Positions 16,283-26,372 of a DNA stretch of 64,000 nt are shown here, piece by piece. The stretch's first letter is position 1. The number at the start of each line of letters is the position of its first letter. A program made the position numbers and the translations under genes. The notes under the pieces are model-generated. The model worked only from the letters and a program-made list of their open reading frames with translations, ran no database searches and was not told where the DNA came from. Source of the DNA: Microbacterium arborescens (lineage in GTDB: Bacteria > Actinomycetota > Actinomycetes > Actinomycetales > Microbacteriaceae); the NCBI GenBank assembly GCA_003339645.1, contig QNUV01000099.1, positions 372,001-436,000 on the forward strand. The letters are read 5' to 3'.

Positions 16283-17229
16283 TCCGCTACGCGCTGACGC
16301 GACTGGCCCTGCTCCTGCTGGGCCTGGTCGTCGCCAGCGTGCTGATCTTCGTGACGTTGCGGGTCCTTCCCGGCGACGTCGCACAGCAGATCGCGGGAAC
16401 CACCTCGACGCCGGAGCAGGTCGCCGCGCTTCGTGAGCGCCTCGGCCTCAACGTGCCGCTGCCGACGCAGTATCTCGAGTGGATGGCGGGGCTGGTCCGC
16501 GGCGATCTCGGCACCTCGCTGGTGACCGGCTCACCCGTCGCGGCGGAGCTCGCCGCCAAGGCCCAGGTCACCGTTCCCCTCGGACTGATGTCGATGCTCG
16601 TGGCGCTGATCATCGCGCTCCCGTTGGGCGTCGTCGCGGCGATACGTCGCGGTCGCGTCGACGGCACGGCGCTTTCGTTCGGCGCTCAGGCGCTCGCGGC
16701 GGTGCCGGTGGTCTGGGCGGGCATGATGCTCGTCGTGGTCTTCGCGGTCTGGCTCGGCTGGCTTCCCGCGCAGGGCTTCCCGCGCGACGGCTGGCGCGAC
16801 CCGGGGCGCGCCTTCGCGGCACTCGTTCTGCCCGCCGTGACGATCGGCGTCGTCGAGGGCGCGATGCTGATGCGGTTCGTCCGCAGCGCGACGCTGTCGG
16901 CGATGGGCCAGGACTTCGTCCGGACGGCGGCCGCGAAGGGCCTCACGCGCCGCGCCGCGCTGCTGCGCCACGGGCTGCCGACGGTGGGGCTGTCGATCAT
17001 CAGCGTCCTCGGGCTGCAGGTCGCGGGCATCGTCGTCGGTGCGGTCGTGATCGAACAGCTCTTCACCCTTCCGGGGATCGGTCGCATGCTCGTCGCGGAT
17101 GTCGGCCTGCGCGATCTGCCCAAGGTCCAGGGCGAGCTCCTGGCGCTCACGGCCGTGGTGCTCGTGGTCGGCTTCATCGTCGATCTGGTGCATCGCGGTC
17201 TGGATCCGAGACAGCGGGAGGCCTCATGA
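16279..17229 (+). CDS. ABC transporter permease (DppB/OppB type)
   Basis: This 316-residue inner-membrane permease has about six helices. An N-terminal helix is followed by the extracytoplasmic segment with TSTPEQVAALRERLGLN and LEWMAGLVRGDLGTSL, characteristic of the DppB half. The cytoplasmic EAA loop is around VRTAAAKGLTRRAALLRHGLP. The product pairs with the DppC-type permease encoded next. The GTG start at 16279 overlaps the stop of the binding-protein gene and its own stop overlaps the next ATG, so stoichiometric synthesis by translational coupling is expected. Confidence 0.95.
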   Translation: MIRYALTRLALLLLGLVVASVLIFVTLRVLPGDVAQQIAGTTSTPEQVAALRERLGLNVPLPTQYLEWMAGLVRGDLGTSLVTGSPVAAELAAKAQVTVPLGLMSMLVALIIALPLGVVAAIRRGRVDGTALSFGAQALAAVPVVWAGMMLVVVFAVWLGWLPAQGFPRDGWRDPGRAFAALVLPAVTIGVVEGAMLMRFVRSATLSAMGQDFVRTAAAKGLTRRAALLRHGLPTVGLSIISVLGLQVAGIVVGAVVIEQLFTLPGIGRMLVADVGLRDLPKVQGELLALTAVVLVVGFIVDLVHRGLDPRQREAS

Positions 17230-18107
17230 ATATGCGGATGCCGTGGCTGCGGCGCCTGTGGTCGCTTCCGGCCGGCCGTTTCGGGCTCCTCGTCGTCGTC
17301 GCCATCGGGGTCGTGGCTGCCGTCTCGCTCGTCTGGACCCCCTTCGACCCGCAACGCGTCGACATCCCCGCGCGGTGGAGCCCGCCGGGCTGGCCTCATC
17401 TGCTGGGTACGGACGCCTCGGGTCGCGACATCCTCTCGCTGCTGATCGCGGGAGCGCGCACGACGGTTCTCGTCGCCGCGGGCGCGGGCATCGTCGCCAC
17501 CCTCATCGGTATCGCGCTCGCCTGCCTGGGGGCGCTCACGGGGCGCTGGACGCGCGAGGTGGTCGCGGTGCTCGTCGACATCCTGATCGCCTTCCCGGTG
17601 CTGCTGATCGCGATGATGATCTCGGCGGTGTGGGGCGGCTCGTTGTGGGTCGTCGTGATCTCCGTCGGCATCGGCTTCGGCGTCAACATCGCGCGGGTCA
17701 CGCGGCCGGAGCTCCGCCGCACGCTGCACAGCGACTTCGTGCTCGCGGCACGCGCGAACGGGTTGACGCCGTCGCAGATCGCGGTGCGCCATCTGCTCCC
17801 CAACGTCGCACCGGTCTTCATCGTGCAGCTGTCGTGGGGCATGGCCGTCGCTGTGCTGGCCGAGGCGGGCCTGAGCTATCTCGGGTTCGGCGCGCCGCCG
17901 ACGCAGCCCTCCTGGGGGCTGCTGCTGAGCGAGCTGCAGACGTACCTCACCGCGCACCCGCTCAGCGTCGTGTGGCCGGGGCTGGCCATCACGATCACCG
18001 TGCTCGGGCTCAACCTGCTCGGCGACGGTCTGCGCGAGGCAACCGACCCGACGCTCGCCCGACGCCGCTCCCCCGCCGCCTCGCACACGCCGGCGGTGGT
18101 CGCATGA
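17226..18107 (+). CDS. ABC transporter permease (DppC/OppC type)
   Basis: This 293-residue permease begins with a short cytoplasmic N-terminus and a first helix (GLLVVVAIGVVAAVSLVW). The DppC marker HLLGTDASGRDILSLLIAGARTT follows, and the EAA loop is in LAARANGLTPSQIAVRHLLPN. It ends with the family segment FGAPPTQPSWGLLL and a C-terminal helix. It forms the heterodimeric channel with the upstream permease. The ATG at 17226 overlaps the previous TGA by 4 bases, and the same arrangement joins it to the first ATPase gene. Confidence 0.95.
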   Translation: MNMRMPWLRRLWSLPAGRFGLLVVVAIGVVAAVSLVWTPFDPQRVDIPARWSPPGWPHLLGTDASGRDILSLLIAGARTTVLVAAGAGIVATLIGIALACLGALTGRWTREVVAVLVDILIAFPVLLIAMMISAVWGGSLWVVVISVGIGFGVNIARVTRPELRRTLHSDFVLAARANGLTPSQIAVRHLLPNVAPVFIVQLSWGMAVAVLAEAGLSYLGFGAPPTQPSWGLLLSELQTYLTAHPLSVVWPGLAITITVLGLNLLGDGLREATDPTLARRRSPAASHTPAVVA

Positions 18108-18882
18108 GTCTCGAGGTCGAGGGCCTGTCGATCGTGCTCGACGGGCGCCGCGTGGTCGACGACGTGTCGTTCGGCGTCGCCGACGGTGCCCGGGTCGGCC
18201 TCATCGGAGAGTCGGGGTCGGGCAAGTCGCTGACCGCTCTGGCTGTGCTCGGGCTGCTTCCCGACGGCGCCGAGGTCGACGGCAGCATCCGATGGAACGG
18301 TCGGGAGCTGCTCGGACTTCGCGATCGCGAGCTGGCGGCCCTGCGCGGCGAGCAGATCGGCATCGTCTTCCAGGAGCCCCAGACCGCCCTCAACCCTCTG
18401 CGGACGGTGGGGCGGCAGATCGCGGAGCCGCTGCGCATCCACGGCCGGGTCGGTCGCCGCGACGCCCTCGCCCGCGCCCAGGCCGACGCCGATCGGGTTC
18501 GGCTGCCCGAGGGCGCTCTGCGCCGCTACCCCCATCAGTTCTCGGGCGGTCAACGTCAGCGGGTCGCGATCGCCATGGCGCTGGCCGCCCGGCCGCGCCT
18601 GCTCATCGCGGACGAGCCGACGACGGCCCTCGACGTGACGATCCAGGCCGAGATCCTGGCGCTCCTGGGCGAACTGGTCGACGACGACGGGATGTCGCTG
18701 CTTTTCATCACCCACGACCTGGCCGTGCTGTCGCAGGTCGCGACGGAGGCCGTCGTGCTCGAACGCGGTCGCGTCGTCGAGACGGGCGCGGTCGCCGACC
18801 TGCTCACCGCTCCGCGGTCGGAGGTCACCCGCGGCCTGCTGCGCGATGCCACCGCCACGGTGTGGCGGCCGGAGGGAGACGC

Positions 18883-18886
<4 letters not shown>
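18104..18886 (+). CDS. ABC transporter ATP-binding protein (DppD/OppD-like)
   Basis: This 260-residue ATPase of the importer has Walker A GESGSGKS, the Q loop in [11 protein letters not shown], signature FSGGQRQRV, Walker [13 protein letters not shown] and switch His in LLFITHDL. It is shorter than most OppD proteins (about 320 residues) because the C-terminal oligopeptide-binding/Fe-S extension is missing. It works as a heterodimer with the second ATPase, whose gene overlaps its stop by 4 bases. The start ATG overlaps the stop of the permease gene. Confidence 0.95.
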
Positions 18887-19692
<806 letters not shown>

Positions 19693-19740
19693 ACGTCACC
19701 TTCCGCACCCGATGTCGGTGACCGCCGCTACCGTAAGGCC

Positions 19741-20793
19741 ATGCGCGCGATCATCCCCCCGTATCTCCTCGCCCGCGTCGCCTCCGCTCGCGAGCCCCAC
19801 CTCGCGCGGGCCGCGGTCGCCGCGCGGACCACCCTCGCCGCGCGTCCGTCCGATCTCGCCGGACGTTCGCAGCTGCGTCTCTCCGTCGAGCCGGGCGGCA
19901 CTCTCGTCGCCGAGCGCATCGCCGCAGCCGACCGGGCCGTATCCGACGCGCAGGGCCGCGAAGAGCTTCCGGGCGTCCTCGTCCGTCGTGAAGACGATCC
20001 GCCCACCGGCGACCGTGCGGCAGACGAGGCGTTCGACGGACTCGGCGCGACGTTCTCGTTCTTCCTCGACGCCTTCGGCCGCGATTCGATCGACGGTCGG
20101 GGTGGTGTGCTCGCCGCCACCGTCCACTACGGCGAGGCCTACGACAACGCGTTCTGGAACGGCGAGCGCATGGTGTTCGGCGACGGCGACGGCGAGGTGT
20201 TCACCGGATTCACCGGGTCGCTGACCGTCATCGCGCATGAGCTCGCTCACGGCGTCACCGAGTTCTCGGGAGGCCTGACCTACGCGGGCCAGTCCGGTGC
20301 TCTCAACGAGTCGCTGTCCGACGTCTTCGGCGCACTCACCGAGCAGCACCGACTCGGACAGAGCGCCGAGCAGGCATCGTGGCTCATCGGTGCGGGCATC
20401 TTCACGGATGCCGTCCAGGGGCGCGCCCTCCGATCGCTGGCCGAGCCCGGGTCGGCGTACGACGACGACGTGCTCGGACGCGACCCGCAGCCGGGACACA
20501 TGCGCGACTACGTCGTGACGACCAGTGACAACGGCGGGGTCCACATCAACTCGGGCATCCCGAATCGGGCGTTCCACCTCGTCGCGACGCGGCTGGGCGG
20601 CTACGCCTGGGAACGCGCGGGACTCATCTGGTACCGCACGCTCACCTCGGGGGCGCTCTCCCCCGACGCCGACTTCGCTGCGTTCGCCGCCGCCACGATC
20701 GACCAGGCCGCCGACGAGTACGGTGAGGAGACGGAGGAGGTCGCCGCCGTGCGTGCCGGATGGCAGGGCGTCGGCGTGCTGGAGGATGCCTGA
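19741..20793 (+). CDS. M4 metallopeptidase, protealysin-like
   Basis: This 350-residue thermolysin-family zinc peptidase has HELAHG with zinc ligands near residues 166 and 170, Glu in GALNESLSD near 190 as third ligand, and the catalytic His in GGVHINSGIPN near 268. There is no signal peptide. Instead the short propeptide carries IPPYLL near the N-terminus, the marker of the protealysin subgroup, whose members lack secretion signals and have short precursors. TACCGT ends 6 bases before the ATG, so the mRNA may be leaderless. The stop overlaps by 8 bases the start of an emfourin-like inhibitor gene, a pairing known for protealysins. Confidence 0.95.
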   Translation: MRAIIPPYLLARVASAREPHLARAAVAARTTLAARPSDLAGRSQLRLSVEPGGTLVAERIAAADRAVSDAQGREELPGVLVRREDDPPTGDRAADEAFDGLGATFSFFLDAFGRDSIDGRGGVLAATVHYGEAYDNAFWNGERMVFGDGDGEVFTGFTGSLTVIAHELAHGVTEFSGGLTYAGQSGALNESLSDVFGALTEQHRLGQSAEQASWLIGAGIFTDAVQGRALRSLAEPGSAYDDDVLGRDPQPGHMRDYVVTTSDNGGVHINSGIPNRAFHLVATRLGGYAWERAGLIWYRTLTSGALSPDADFAAFAAATIDQAADEYGEETEEVAAVRAGWQGVGVLEDA

Positions 20794-21139
20794 CACCCGT
20801 GACGATGGTTCCACGGCCGAGCTGCGGATCGTCGTGGAGCGCACCGGCGGTTTCGCCGGCCTGACGCGGACGTGGCGAGTCGAGCCGGCGCCGGCCGAAA
20901 GCGCCGGCTGGCGCGAGCTGGTGGGGCGGTGCCCCTGGCAGGAGATCGACGCGTCGGCACCGGCAGGCAAGACCGGATCGAGCGGGGCCGACCGCTTCCA
21001 TTGGCGGATCGCGGTCACCGACAGCGAGACGACGCGTCAGGCCGAGTTGAACGACCACCTCGACGAACCGTGGCGTTCGCTCGTCGACGCCGTCCGGACG
21101 GGACGCTCGGCGACGCCGGGGGGCGTGGCCGAGGAGTGA
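20786..21139 (+). CDS. Emfourin-like protealysin inhibitor
   Basis: This 117-residue protein contains VVERTGGFAGLTRTW, matching the start of emfourin, the proteinaceous inhibitor found next to protealysin genes. Emfourin blocks M4 peptidases inside the producing cell. An N-terminal extension of about 15 residues precedes the domain. GGAGG lies directly before the ATG, inside the end of the peptidase gene, so synthesis should follow peptidase translation. Assignment rests on the short motif, the size and the partner gene. The inhibitory activity is inferred. Confidence 0.8.
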   Translation: MPDTRDDGSTAELRIVVERTGGFAGLTRTWRVEPAPAESAGWRELVGRCPWQEIDASAPAGKTGSSGADRFHWRIAVTDSETTRQAELNDHLDEPWRSLVDAVRTGRSATPGGVAEE

Positions 21140-21143
21140 CGCC

Positions 21144-21770
21144 TCAGCCGGACTTCTGCGCGAAGAGTCCGCGCAGTCCCTTCTTCGGCTGCTCGAGCGA
21201 CTTCTGCAGGTAGATCGTGCCCAGCCAGCGGCCGAACTTGTGACCCACGCGCCCCATCCGGCCGACCTCGACGAAACCGAAACGCTCGTGCAGGGCGATC
21301 GACGCCTCCGCGCCCTTGTCGCTCACGACAGCGACGATCTCGCGCAGTCCGAGCTGCTGGCAGGCCTCGATGAGGGCTTCGAGCAACGCTCGTCCGAGTC
21401 CCTTCCCCGTCGCCGCCTGGCCGAGATAGATGGACGTCTCGGCGGTGTAGCGGAATCCGGTCTTGCCGTTCCACGGCGACGCGAGGGCGTATCCCAGGAT
21501 CTGCCCCGTCGGCGAGACCGCGACGAGGAACGGAAGCTTGAGCTTGGTGAGATAGTCGTACTTCTCCCGCCACTGCGCCAGCGACCACTTCTTCTCGTCG
21601 AAGGTCACGACCGAGTTGGTGACGTAGTAGTTGTAGATCTCGCGGATGTCGGGAAGGTCGCCGGGCTGCGCCGGCCGGATCTCGTACGAGAAGGGCCGCT
21701 CGGGTTCGGCCGGGCGACGCAGGTGCCGCGGAAGGCGTCGACGGTCGCGGTTGGAGTCCTCCTCGAGCAT
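21144..21770 (-). CDS. GNAT family N-acetyltransferase, phosphinothricin acetyltransferase-like
   Basis: This 208-residue acyl-CoA-dependent acetyltransferase has YEIRPAQPGDLPDIREIYNYYV and TFDEKKWSLAQWREKY, resembling the phosphinothricin N-acetyltransferase subgroup. The acetyl-CoA loop is GKGLGRALLEALIE, followed by VVSDKGAEASIALHERFGF. A basic N-terminal extension of about 25 residues and a Lys-rich C-terminal tail are unusual for the family. TAGAGT (21777-21782) ends 6 bases before the ATG. It is convergent with the emfourin gene. The natural substrate is unknown, and detoxification of an amino-acid analogue is possible. Confidence 0.88.
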   Translation of the reverse strand: MLEEDSNRDRRRLPRHLRRPAEPERPFSYEIRPAQPGDLPDIREIYNYYVTNSVVTFDEKKWSLAQWREKYDYLTKLKLPFLVAVSPTGQILGYALASPWNGKTGFRYTAETSIYLGQAATGKGLGRALLEALIEACQQLGLREIVAVVSDKGAEASIALHERFGFVEVGRMGRVGHKFGRWLGTIYLQKSLEQPKKGLRGLFAQKSG

Positions 21771-21817
21771 GCAGCAACTCTACGGGGCGCACGTTTCACG
21801 CCGATGACGACTGCCGG

Positions 21818-22516
21818 TCAGAGCGCCGGAATGCGCCAGTCGATCGGCTCGCCGCCACGCTCGGCGAGCAGCTCGTTCGCGCGCGAGAACGGCCGCGACC
21901 CGAAGAAGCCGCGGCTCGCGGACAGCGGCGACGGATGCGGCGACGCGATGATCGCAGCATCGCCGAGGAGCGGCCGCAGGGTCGCGGCATCCTTGCCCCA
22001 GAGGATCGCGACGAGCGGACGCCGGCGAGCCACGAGCGCCCGGATCGCGTGCTCGGTGACGCGCTCCCAGCCCCACCCTCGGTGCGAGGCGGGAGCACCG
22101 GGGGCGACGGTCAGCACGCGGTTCAGCAGCAGAACGCCCTGATCGCTCCACGCGGAGAGGTCGCCGTGCGGCGCGGGGGCGATGCCGAGGTCCGATTCGA
22201 GCTCCCGGTAGATGTTTCCGAGGCTCCGGGGCAATGGCCGCACGTGGGCGTCGACCGCGAAGGAGAGTCCGATCGGATGCCCCGGGGTCGGGTAGGGATC
22301 CTGACCGACGATCAGGACGCGGACGTCGGCCATCGGCCGCTGGAACGCTCGCAGCACGCGGTCACCCGCGGGCAGGTAACCCCGGCCCGCAGCGGTCTCT
22401 GCGCGCAGCCGGTCGCCGAGCGCGGCGATGTCGGCCGCAACGGGCTGCAGCGCCTCGGCCCAGTCGGGTGCCACCAGTCCGTCGGCGGCGAGGTCGGTGA
22501 GGGAGCGCGGCGTCAC
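21818..22516 (-). CDS. ung: Uracil-DNA glycosylase, family 1
   Basis: Ung removes uracil from DNA in the first step of base excision repair. The 232-residue protein has the water-activating loop [18 protein letters not shown], the uracil-recognition LLLNRVLTV and the leucine/His loop [18 protein letters not shown]. Length and motifs are complete. The start is GTG at 22516: TACCCT (22523-22528) ends 6 bases upstream, consistent with a leaderless message, and the open frame further up has no family similarity. Its promoter is interlocked with that of the divergent MFS gene. Confidence 0.96.
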   Translation of the reverse strand: MTPRSLTDLAADGLVAPDWAEALQPVAADIAALGDRLRAETAAGRGYLPAGDRVLRAFQRPMADVRVLIVGQDPYPTPGHPIGLSFAVDAHVRPLPRSLGNIYRELESDLGIAPAPHGDLSAWSDQGVLLLNRVLTVAPGAPASHRGWGWERVTEHAIRALVARRRPLVAILWGKDAATLRPLLGDAAIIASPHPSPLSASRGFFGSRPFSRANELLAERGGEPIDWRIPAL

Positions 22517-22522
22517 ACTCCC

Positions 22523-22549
22523 AGGGTAGGCCGGTCGCGGCGGTATGCT
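22523..22549. promoter_or_regulatory. Interlocked divergent promoters of ung and an MFS gene
   Basis: TACCCT on the minus strand (22523-22528) and TATGCT on the plus strand (22544-22549) each end 6 bases before a GTG start. Only 15 bases separate the two -10 boxes, so each promoter's -35 zone falls on the other's -10. The two genes can hardly be transcribed at the same moment. Confidence 0.55.
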
Positions 22550-22555
22550 CACCCC

Positions 22556-24052
22556 GTGTCGACGACGCTGCGCACCTCCGCCCTGGGCGTCACCGCGGGT
22601 CTGATCGGCTGGTTCATCCTGGTAGAGATCGTCAGCGGCATCCTGCAGGGCTACTACGTCCCGCTCTTCAGCGACATCGTCGCCGAGCTCGGGATCCACG
22701 ACTCGGACGTGAACTGGTTCGAGGCCGCGCAGCTTCTGCTCTCAGCGCTCGTCGTGCCGGTGCTGGCGAAGCTCGGCGACATGTATGGGCACAAGCGGAT
22801 CCTGCTCGTCGCGGCCGTCCTCACCGCCGCAGCGACCTGGTGGCTCGCGTTCGCGGCATCCTTCTGGACCTTCCTCATCGCATGGGCGCTGCAGGGCTTC
22901 TACGTCGTCTGGCTCCCCCTCGAGATCGCGCTCGTCTTCGAACGCGGCAGACGGCAGAGCCGCGGGGTCTCGCTCACCCGCCGTGCGGCGGGGCTGCTGG
23001 TCGTCGGGCTCCAGGCGGGCGCCATCATGGGCGCTTTGGCCGCGGGCCGGATCTACGCCGCCACGGCCGGCGACATGACGTTGACGCTGATCGTGCCGGC
23101 CGTGGCGGTGACTCTCGTCGCCGTCGTCATCTGGCTCTGGGTGCCCGAGTCTCAGCCCGAGCCGGGCCGGCGGCAGCTGGACTCACGCGGCTTCGCGCTC
23201 CTCGCGGTCTCGTTGCTGTTCGTCACCAGCGCCCTGACGTTCCTCCGCTTGAACGGCCCCGCGGCCTTCTGGGTGTGGGCGCTGCTCCTCGCGGGAATCG
23301 TGGGTTTCGTCGTCTTCGGACGGTTCGAGCTGCGCCAGGCCGACCCCGCGGTCGATGTGCGGATGCTCGCCCGACCGGAGATGTGGCCGGTGCAGGCCAC
23401 CGCGTTCCTGGTCGGTATCAGCCTCCTCGGCGCACAGGGCCCGCTGTCGACCTACGCGGGCACGGACCCCGCCCTCGGATACGGGCTGGGGCTCGACGCC
23501 ACCGACAGATCGAACATCATCGGGGTCTACCTCGTGTCTCTCATCGTCGGTGCCGTGCTGTTCGCGGTCACCTCGCGCCGCGCGAGTCCCCGCATCGTGC
23601 TCATCGTCGCGGCGCTGCTCGTCGGCGTCGGCTATGCGCTCTTCCTGCCGTTCCACCGGGAGCTGTGGCAGGTGCTGCTCAACCTCTGCATCGCGGGCCT
23701 GGGCTGCGGCGCCCTGGTCGGGGCCATGCCGGCGGCCGCCGCCGCCGCAGCACCGCGCGGACAGACGGGCGTGGCGTCGGCGATGACCAACACGACGAAG
23801 ACCATCGGCGGAACGTTCTCATCGGCGGTCTTCGGCGTCGTCCTCGCCGCCGGTGCGGGTGTCGTCGCGAGCCAAACCGCCGCCTCCCTCGGCGGTTATC
23901 TCACCGTCTGGGCGATCTGCGCCGCCGGCGGCTTCGTCGCGGCGGCTCTGCTGTTCGTCGTGCCGCGCGTGGCGTTCGCCGATGCCGACGAGCCGCCGGT
24001 GGCGCGAGCCGCGGACGGGACGGGCGACGCGGTCGCTCAGCCCCGCGGCTGA
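22556..24052 (+). CDS. MFS transporter, 14-helix drug-exporter type
   Basis: This 498-residue major facilitator protein has about 14 hydrophobic segments. [15 protein letters not shown] is the conserved loop 2-3 motif A (GD..GRR type). Overall layout and length fit the DHA2 group of proton-coupled drug exporters. Motif C is not clear, so the substrate is uncertain. The start is GTG 22556, preceded by TATGCT with a 6-base gap. No upstream ATG in frame fits the first helix. The gene ends within a hairpin 14 bases from the convergent SDR gene. Confidence 0.9.
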   Translation: MSTTLRTSALGVTAGLIGWFILVEIVSGILQGYYVPLFSDIVAELGIHDSDVNWFEAAQLLLSALVVPVLAKLGDMYGHKRILLVAAVLTAAATWWLAFAASFWTFLIAWALQGFYVVWLPLEIALVFERGRRQSRGVSLTRRAAGLLVVGLQAGAIMGALAAGRIYAATAGDMTLTLIVPAVAVTLVAVVIWLWVPESQPEPGRRQLDSRGFALLAVSLLFVTSALTFLRLNGPAAFWVWALLLAGIVGFVVFGRFELRQADPAVDVRMLARPEMWPVQATAFLVGISLLGAQGPLSTYAGTDPALGYGLGLDATDRSNIIGVYLVSLIVGAVLFAVTSRRASPRIVLIVAALLVGVGYALFLPFHRELWQVLLNLCIAGLGCGALVGAMPAAAAAAAPRGQTGVASAMTNTTKTIGGTFSSAVFGVVLAAGAGVVASQTAASLGGYLTVWAICAAGGFVAAALLFVVPRVAFADADEPPVARAADGTGDAVAQPRG

Positions 24053-24058
24053 GCGGGG
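24041..24058. terminator. Short hairpin at the end of the MFS gene
   Basis: CCCCGC (24041-24046) and GCGGGG (24053-24058) form a stem overlapping the MFS stop codon in a 13-base gap between convergent genes. It is weak support for a shared terminator. Confidence 0.4.
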
Positions 24059-24065
24059 ACGCCCC

Positions 24066-24851
24066 TCAGGCCTCGGCGGATCGAGGACGCAGCTGTCCCC
24101 GCGCCAGCAGGTGCTGCGCGGACTGCGCGACGGGACGCATCGTCACCAGATCGAGGTTGACGTGGCCTGGTGCGTTCAGCGCGTAGGCTGCGACATCCGC
24201 CACGTCTTCGGCGACGAGCGGCTGCTCGACGCCCTCGTACAGGCGATCGGTCGCTTCCCGGTCGCCGCCGAGACGATTGAGGGTGAACTCCTCCGTGCGC
24301 ACCATGCCGGGGGCGATCTCGACCACGCGGATGGGCTCACCGTTCAGCTCGAGTCGGAGCGCGTGGACGAGCATCGATTCCCCCGCCTTCGCCGCGTTGT
24401 AGCCGGCTCCGCCGGGGTAGGCCGTCTGAGCTGCGGTCGAGGTGACGTAGACGGTGTCGGCATGGCCGGCGCCTGCTGCGACAGCGCGTCGGAGCAGCGG
24501 GAGGAGAGCCGCGGTCAACCGCTGCGCCGACAGGACGTTCGCCTCGAACATCCACTGCCAGTCTTCGGCCGCACCGTCTTCGACGCGGTCGGTGCCGCGA
24601 GCCCCGCCCGCGACGTGCACGAGGGCGTGGACGTCGCCGGAGGCGGCGAGGTGCTCGGTGAGTGCGGCGACATCCGCCTCGCGGGTCAGATCCGCGGCGA
24701 ATGACGCGGAGCCGACCTCGGCATCGAGCGCCTCGAGCCGTTCGGCTCGGCGGGCGACGCCGACCACCTCCCATCCCGATGCCCTCAGCGCGCGGACGAC
24801 CGCCTCGCCGATTCCCGAACTCGCACCGGTGACCACTGCACGTCGCGTCAT
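24066..24851 (-). CDS. Short-chain dehydrogenase/reductase (SDR)
   Basis: This 261-residue NAD(P)-dependent oxidoreductase has the cofactor loop TGASSGIGEA at residues 9-18, the NxxG-equivalent HVAGGARG and catalytic YNAAK (GGAGYNAAKAGESML). A basic residue pair after the second strand (ARRAERLEAL) favours NADP. The C-terminal PGMVRTEEFTLNRLGGD is typical of YdfG/serine-3-dehydrogenase-like classical SDRs. TACGGT (24858-24863) ends 6 bases before the ATG and GGAGGG fills the gap. The natural substrate is unknown. Confidence 0.93.
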   Translation of the reverse strand: MTRRAVVTGASSGIGEAVVRALRASGWEVVGVARRAERLEALDAEVGSASFAADLTREADVAALTEHLAASGDVHALVHVAGGARGTDRVEDGAAEDWQWMFEANVLSAQRLTAALLPLLRRAVAAGAGHADTVYVTSTAAQTAYPGGAGYNAAKAGESMLVHALRLELNGEPIRVVEIAPGMVRTEEFTLNRLGGDREATDRLYEGVEQPLVAEDVADVAAYALNAPGHVNLDLVTMRPVAQSAQHLLARGQLRPRSAEA

Positions 24852-24971
24852 CCCTCCACCGTAGCCGTCAGGTTACGCAGCGTGTCCCGCGCATTGTCGG
24901 GCACATCCGGTTTCCGTACGCTCGACCCAGGCCGGCGACCGTCGCCGCTTCCCGACCCGATGGAGCCACGC

Positions 24972-26294
24972 ATGTCCGCATCCGAGAACTGGCGCTTCGA
25001 GACGAAGCAGATCCACACCGGAGCCGCACCGGACCCGGTGACCAAGGCACGGGCGACGCCGATCTACCAGACGACCTCGTACGTGTTCGACAACTCCGAC
25101 CACGCCGCGAACCTGTTCTCGCTGGCGGAGTTCGGCAACATCTACACGCGCATCCAGAACCCCACCCAGGATGTCGTCGAGCAGCGGCTCGCCGCACTCG
25201 AGGGCGGCACCGGCGCTCTCCTCGTCGCGTCGGGTCAGGCCGCCGAGACCTTCGCGATCCTCAACATCGCCGAAGCCGGAGACCACTTCGTCGCCTCGAG
25301 CTCGATCTACGGCGGCACGTACAACCTGTTCAAGTACACGCTCGCCAAGCTCGGCATCGAGGTCACGTTCGTCGAGAACCAGGACGACCTCGAGGAGTGG
25401 CGCCGCGCGGTGCGCCCCAACACGAAGCTCTTCTTCGCCGAGACGATCGGCAACCCGCAGATCAACGTCCTCGACATCCGCGGCGTCTCCGACGTCGCCC
25501 ACGAGGCCGGTGTGCCGCTCATCGTCGACAACACGATCGCCACGCCCTACCTCATCCGCCCCTTCGAGCACGGCGCCGACATCGTCGTGCACTCCGCCAC
25601 GAAGTTCCTCGGCGGGCACGGCACGGTCATCGGCGGCGTCATCGTCGACGGCGGCAGCTTCCCGTGGTCCGAGCACTCGGAGCGCTTCCCGGGCCTCACG
25701 ACGCCCGACCCCTCGTACCACGGCGCCGTATACACGCAGGCGGTCGGCGACGGCCTCGCCTACGTCATCAAGGCCCGCGTGCAGCTGCTGCGCGACCTCG
25801 GCGCCGCGATCTCGCCGCAGAGCGCCTGGCTGCTGATCCAAGGCATCGAGACGCTGTCGCTGCGCATCGAGCGCCACGTGCAGAACGCGCAGGAGATCGC
25901 GGAGTGGCTCGAGAACCACGACGACATCGCGTCGGTGAACTACTCGGGCCTGCCGACGTCGCCGTGGTACGCGGCCGCCAACCGCTACGCCCCGAAGGGC
26001 GTCGGCGCGGTGCTGTCGTTCGAGCTGAAGGGCGGCGTCGCCGCCGGACGCGCGTTCGTCGACTCGCTCCAGCTCTTCAGCCACCTGGCGAACATCGGCG
26101 ACGTGCGCTCGCTCGTCATCCACCCCGCATCCACGACCCACTCGCAGCTGACCCCGGAGCAGCAGCTCACGACCGGTGTCACCCCGGGCCTCGTCCGCCT
26201 GTCGGTCGGTCTCGAGAACATCGACGACCTCAAGGCCGACCTCGAGCAGGCCCTCGCGGCCGCGCGCAACGTCGTCGAGGCGGCGCGCGCCTGA
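24972..26294 (+). CDS. metY: O-acetylhomoserine sulfhydrylase (bifunctional OAH/OAS)
   Basis: This PLP enzyme converts O-acetylhomoserine and sulfide to homocysteine, giving direct sulfhydrylation toward methionine. The 440-residue protein has the Cys/Met-metabolism fold: ATPIYQTTSYVFDN, ALLVASGQAAETFAI, the PLP lysine near residue 211 in HSATKFLGGHG and the C-terminal VRLSVGLENIDDL. ATG 24972 was chosen over ATG 24960 because GGAG lies 6 bases before it. It shares the strand with metX 2.4 kb downstream, which makes its substrate. A long hairpin follows the gene. No SAM riboswitch was recognised upstream. Confidence 0.95.
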   Translation: MSASENWRFETKQIHTGAAPDPVTKARATPIYQTTSYVFDNSDHAANLFSLAEFGNIYTRIQNPTQDVVEQRLAALEGGTGALLVASGQAAETFAILNIAEAGDHFVASSSIYGGTYNLFKYTLAKLGIEVTFVENQDDLEEWRRAVRPNTKLFFAETIGNPQINVLDIRGVSDVAHEAGVPLIVDNTIATPYLIRPFEHGADIVVHSATKFLGGHGTVIGGVIVDGGSFPWSEHSERFPGLTTPDPSYHGAVYTQAVGDGLAYVIKARVQLLRDLGAAISPQSAWLLIQGIETLSLRIERHVQNAQEIAEWLENHDDIASVNYSGLPTSPWYAAANRYAPKGVGAVLSFELKGGVAAGRAFVDSLQLFSHLANIGDVRSLVIHPASTTHSQLTPEQQLTTGVTPGLVRLSVGLENIDDLKADLEQALAAARNVVEAARA

Positions 26295-26314
26295 TCGTTC
26301 CTCCTCAGAACGAC

Positions 26315-26357
26315 CGGATGCCCCGGCCCACCGTGAGCGGTGGTGCCGGGGCATCCG
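26315..26357. terminator. Long hairpin between convergent metY and TerC genes
   Basis: Arms 26315-26327 and 26345-26357 are perfect 13-base complements. An inner pair (26328-26332 with 26339-26343) extends the stem with a one-base bulge. No T tract is present. Confidence 0.8.
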
Positions 26358-26372
26358 TCGTTCGCGGGGCCG

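Noticed and set aside
24852-24971. SAM riboswitch upstream of metY
   Set aside because: The 120-base leader lacks the conserved SAM-II or SAM-IV elements I could recognise, and the metX leader is even shorter.
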